Below the pieces are notes generated by a model, which was not told where the DNA came from, searched no databases, and worked only from the letters and a program-made list of their open reading frames with translations. Both the position numbers and the translations under genes were made by a program. Source: Paraspadella gotoi (lineage: Eukaryota; Chaetognatha). From it: a DNA stretch of 64,000 nt. This document shows, piece by piece, positions 60,983 to 64,000 of this stretch (the first letter of the stretch is position 1; the number at the start of each line of letters is the position of its first letter). The stretch lies in assembly GCA_051294375.1 (NCBI GenBank), contig CM119269.1, forward strand, positions 4,193,401-4,257,400. Reading direction: 5' to 3'.

Positions 60983-61015
<33 letters not shown>

Positions 61016-61273
61016 TCTTGATGCGAGGACGCTTCGAGGGAAAAACGTGTCGCGCATTTGAGATGCCTCGTCGTGTCGCGCGAGTCTTAGGGCGGTATCG
61101 AGACGGGCCGACCCGCGAGGGTTCTGCCCCTTCCATGCCCCTCAGGCCCGTGCCGGAAGGGCTGCGGCTCTAAATCGCACCCCGCCGGGAGTCGACGTGG
61201 TGGACCCGACCCGACCCTCGATTGTTTCAAAGGGAAAAAAAATCGATTGATTAAAAAGACGAGAAGGAAATTT

Positions 61274-61382
<109 letters not shown>

Positions 61383-62483
61383 ATGATGTAAAGAATAACA
61401 CAACATCGGTAATTTTATTAGAAATTTTTTGTTTAAATTTCAACAAATAACAAATGAGGAATTTTTTAATCAGATAATGTGGGTCATGTCTTGTTTGAGA
61501 TCCTTTTAAGATTTACTTTGTTCTCTCACGCTAATTTTTTTTTCTTCGCTATTTATATCTTCGTTTTTAGGAATACTTTTTCGATCGTTCTCTTTCGAAA
61601 TTTAACCAAGCTTTGCTCATCACTTTTCTCCAAGCAATTTCGCTTCCCCCCCACAAGCGGCCACCACAATCCCGTCCGCCCTTCCACATTAGATCCCACA
61701 TTTTTCATACGAGAGAAAAAGAACTCGAATCACTTTTTCCCGACGACGAATCGGAGAACCTCGGATCGAGACAGGGTGTAACCGGAGAATGAGGAGAAGG
61801 ACGTTACGCAAGTGGGATCCGAAGGATAAGCGCCGTCAGCAGTGAGAGAGAGAGAAGAGAGGAAAAAAATCCGTTTCCGAGATGATTTGAGTTTTAATTC
61901 CTGAAATGAAATCGGTGTTAATGAATCGAGTTGAGCCGCGAATTCCTTCATCAAAAACTTTTTTTTTCGGCTCAACTGACTTTTTATTGACTGCGAGAAA
62001 TTGACTTTTTTTTCCTCTGCACTGAAAACGGATCTATTACGCTAATTTTGAGACTCCGTATGAGTCATGATCGTCCGATAATGAGTAGTTCGATGTTTAG
62101 GGGCTTTGAATTTTATCACCTCGTCACGCGTAAAAATTCTCTGAAATAGCTAAATATCCTAACTTCCTTTTCTCCTTACTCTTTTCTCTCTTTCTTCCTT
62201 CCTTTCCTCCCTCCCCCCTCCTTCCCCTCTCCAACATCCGGGTCCCGGATGTATAAAAACAAAGTGAAGGGAAATAAAAATCTGATGAAAAGAAAAGCAA
62301 AGGGGAGAGACTCAGGTGGTCGAGCCAATCCAACGAAGATGCGAAGAAAAACAAAGAAATTATTTTTTACTTTTTTGGTTTTTCTTCACAAAATCGAATA
62401 TTCGCTTAGTTTCACGTGTTTAGAATTCGTAAATAAATTATTTATCTTTTTCTCGAAAGGATATACAATTCAATTGTCCGTCA

Positions 62484-62521
<38 letters not shown>

Positions 62522-62569
62522 TTTCGATTTGGCACAAGGACCACAGAAAAGAATATTCTTTTTATTCCA

Positions 62570-62570
<1 letters not shown>

Positions 62571-62602
<32 letters not shown>
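62571..62602. repeat. (CGG)n triplet run
   Basis: Ten or eleven perfect CGG units preceded by TTTTTATTCCAG and followed by GTAAGGG, so the run sits exactly between splice-site-like sequences. Confidence 0.85.
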
Positions 62603-62604
<2 letters not shown>

Positions 62605-63009
62605 AAGGGTTGGGAGGTGGGAAAGAGTGAGGGAAAGGAAGAGAAAAAAAAAAGGAAAGAAAGAAATAAGAAAATGAGAATGTTCTTCCTTTTCTCTACT
62701 TTCAAAAAAAAAGGAAAAAAAAAAGGAAAAAGCCGAAATCGTAAAATTCATGGAAAAATTCCTGTCGAGACTCAGGAGGAAGAGGAGGAGGGGGAAGAGG
62801 AGGAGGAAGAGGAAGAAAGGAAAAAAAAAGGGGAGCCAATTCCTTTTCTGGGAGAATGGCAAAGAATTTTCCACCTCTTTTTTTTATTCTTTCTTTTTAT
62901 CTTTCCTCCTCTTTCATTTCTTTCTCCTTCACCTCCTCCTCCTCCTCCTCCTCCTCCATCTCCTGTTTCTCCTTCACCCGGCTTCAGGAGCGATTTCTCA
63001 TTCTCCTCT

Positions 63010-63072
63010 TCCTCCTCCTCCTCCTCCTCCTCCTCCTCCTCCTCCTCCTCCTCCTCCTCCTCCTCCTCCTCC
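63010..63072. repeat. (CTC)n triplet run
   Basis: About 20 CTC units, with shorter CTC runs on both sides (62930-62960 and 63245-63268). Confidence 0.9.
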
Positions 63073-64000
63073 TTTCTCCCTCCCTATCTTCCATCTTCCT
63101 TCGTCGAGGCTACGATATGAATTTCAATTGCAACTTTGTGTCAATTCCTTCTTTCCTCCTTAGAGCTTTTTTCCTTTTTTCCTTTTCCTTGATTTTCTCC
63201 TGCTTCTTCTTCTTCTTTCTCCTTCTCTTTCTTCTTCTTCATTCTCCTCTTCCTCCTCCTCCTCCTACCCGGAAATCGAGAACAAAAGATCAGTCGTAAC
63301 AAGGATGAGTTAAATTCGAGGCGAAGTCAGTTTTAAGTTTTGACAACGAATTTTATTTTTCGCGTCGAGGTTAGAGATGAGACGGATGGGAAAAATAAGA
63401 ATTAAGAGATTCCACGGCAACGCGGCGGGGACTAGGCGTGGGGAGAGGGGCACGGGGTGTGTCGTGGCGGGTTAGGGGTTGAGGGGGTGAACCACGTTCG
63501 AGGGGATCTATGGACGGGAGTGGGGATTCTGAGGGTAGGGAATCGTCGCTCTCGTCTCGAGGCCGATTGGACGGAAAAAGAAAACTTCCGAAAACCGAGT
63601 TCAAGTTGGCATTGTTCATTTGGGGCCATGATATGAGAGGGATGGAGAGAGAGAGTGAGAGAGGGAGGGGTTGGTGAGAAAGATAGAGAGAGAGAGAGAA
63701 ATGTAAAAAGGTTAAAAAATATAGGAAAGCCTGTTTCACACCGTAATGAGAGTCATTGTCCTCTGAAGCCAGTCTGCCTTGCGAGTTTAATGACGAGAAA
63801 AAATTGTGATTGATATAAGGCGTCACAGAGTCCCTTTCTGGTGAGAGTCTTACGAGAGGAAGAAAAACGCTTTCACAGAGAGATAGATCATGACGCGATT
63901 AGTAAGATAACATTTTTAAAAAATTGAGTGGAGTTCCTGATTTTATTAGGTAAGAAAGAAATAAAATCGCCTGCTATCTTTAAAATTCATTTGCTCGCTG

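Noticed and set aside
63371-63826. 151-codon minus-strand frame through the G-rich patch
   Set aside because: Half is CT-repeat translation and the rest is Pro/Ser-rich from G-rich low complexity, with two overlapping frames equally open.

Overview
The window is nuclear DNA from an animal. Evidence: genes split by canonical GT/AG introns, a zinc-finger corepressor of the ZNF608/ZNF609/scribbler (sbb) family that is found in bilaterian animals, AT-rich non-coding DNA, and very dense simple repeats, mainly (GA)n/(CT)n, with (TTTC)n, (AAAT)n, (ATT)n and (GAC)n. Introns are short to moderate and the exons are GC-rich, full of GGC-GCC (Gly-Ala) steps. An invertebrate, perhaps an arthropod, is my best guess, but the sequence does not settle the phylum. 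There are 23 runs of N, four of them exactly 25 long, so this is a gap-filled draft scaffold and some local repeats may be assembly artefacts.

Layout. 0-11 kb: mostly non-coding. It has one possible terminal exon (minus, 294-529), an 881-bp element with ~140-bp terminal inverted repeats (2633-3513), and a large, noisy inverted duplication (5120-6984 against 7605-10572) carrying a tRNA-like head. 11.5-17.9 kb: a plus-strand coiled-coil protein gene with eight recognised exons. 20.56-20.87 kb: a plausible plus-strand first coding exon. 22.5-28.15 kb: a complete eight-exon minus-strand gene for a 1077-residue multi-pass membrane protein that I do not recognise; all exon phases join. 29.7-30.9 kb: two exon-like segments on the minus strand. 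33.8-39.15 kb: a seven-exon plus-strand ZNF608/609 (sbb) homologue of 1346 residues with a 3' UTR to about 40.3 kb. 40.3-64 kb: no convincing complete gene. This part is purine/pyrimidine low-complexity DNA, gaps, isolated first-exon-like ORFs with good splice donors, and promoter-like clusters of CCAAT boxes.

The three multi-exon genes share no evident pathway. The sbb homologue is predicted to be a nuclear transcriptional corepressor/adaptor, the membrane protein is of unknown role, and the coiled-coil protein is probably structural or a scaffold. The points most worth following are the uncharacterised membrane protein, the four inverted CCAAT boxes spaced 32-33 bp apart at 57.94-58.04 kb, the 23-bp CCAAT tandem repeat at 60.85 kb, and the need to decide whether the 5-10.5 kb inverted duplication is real.
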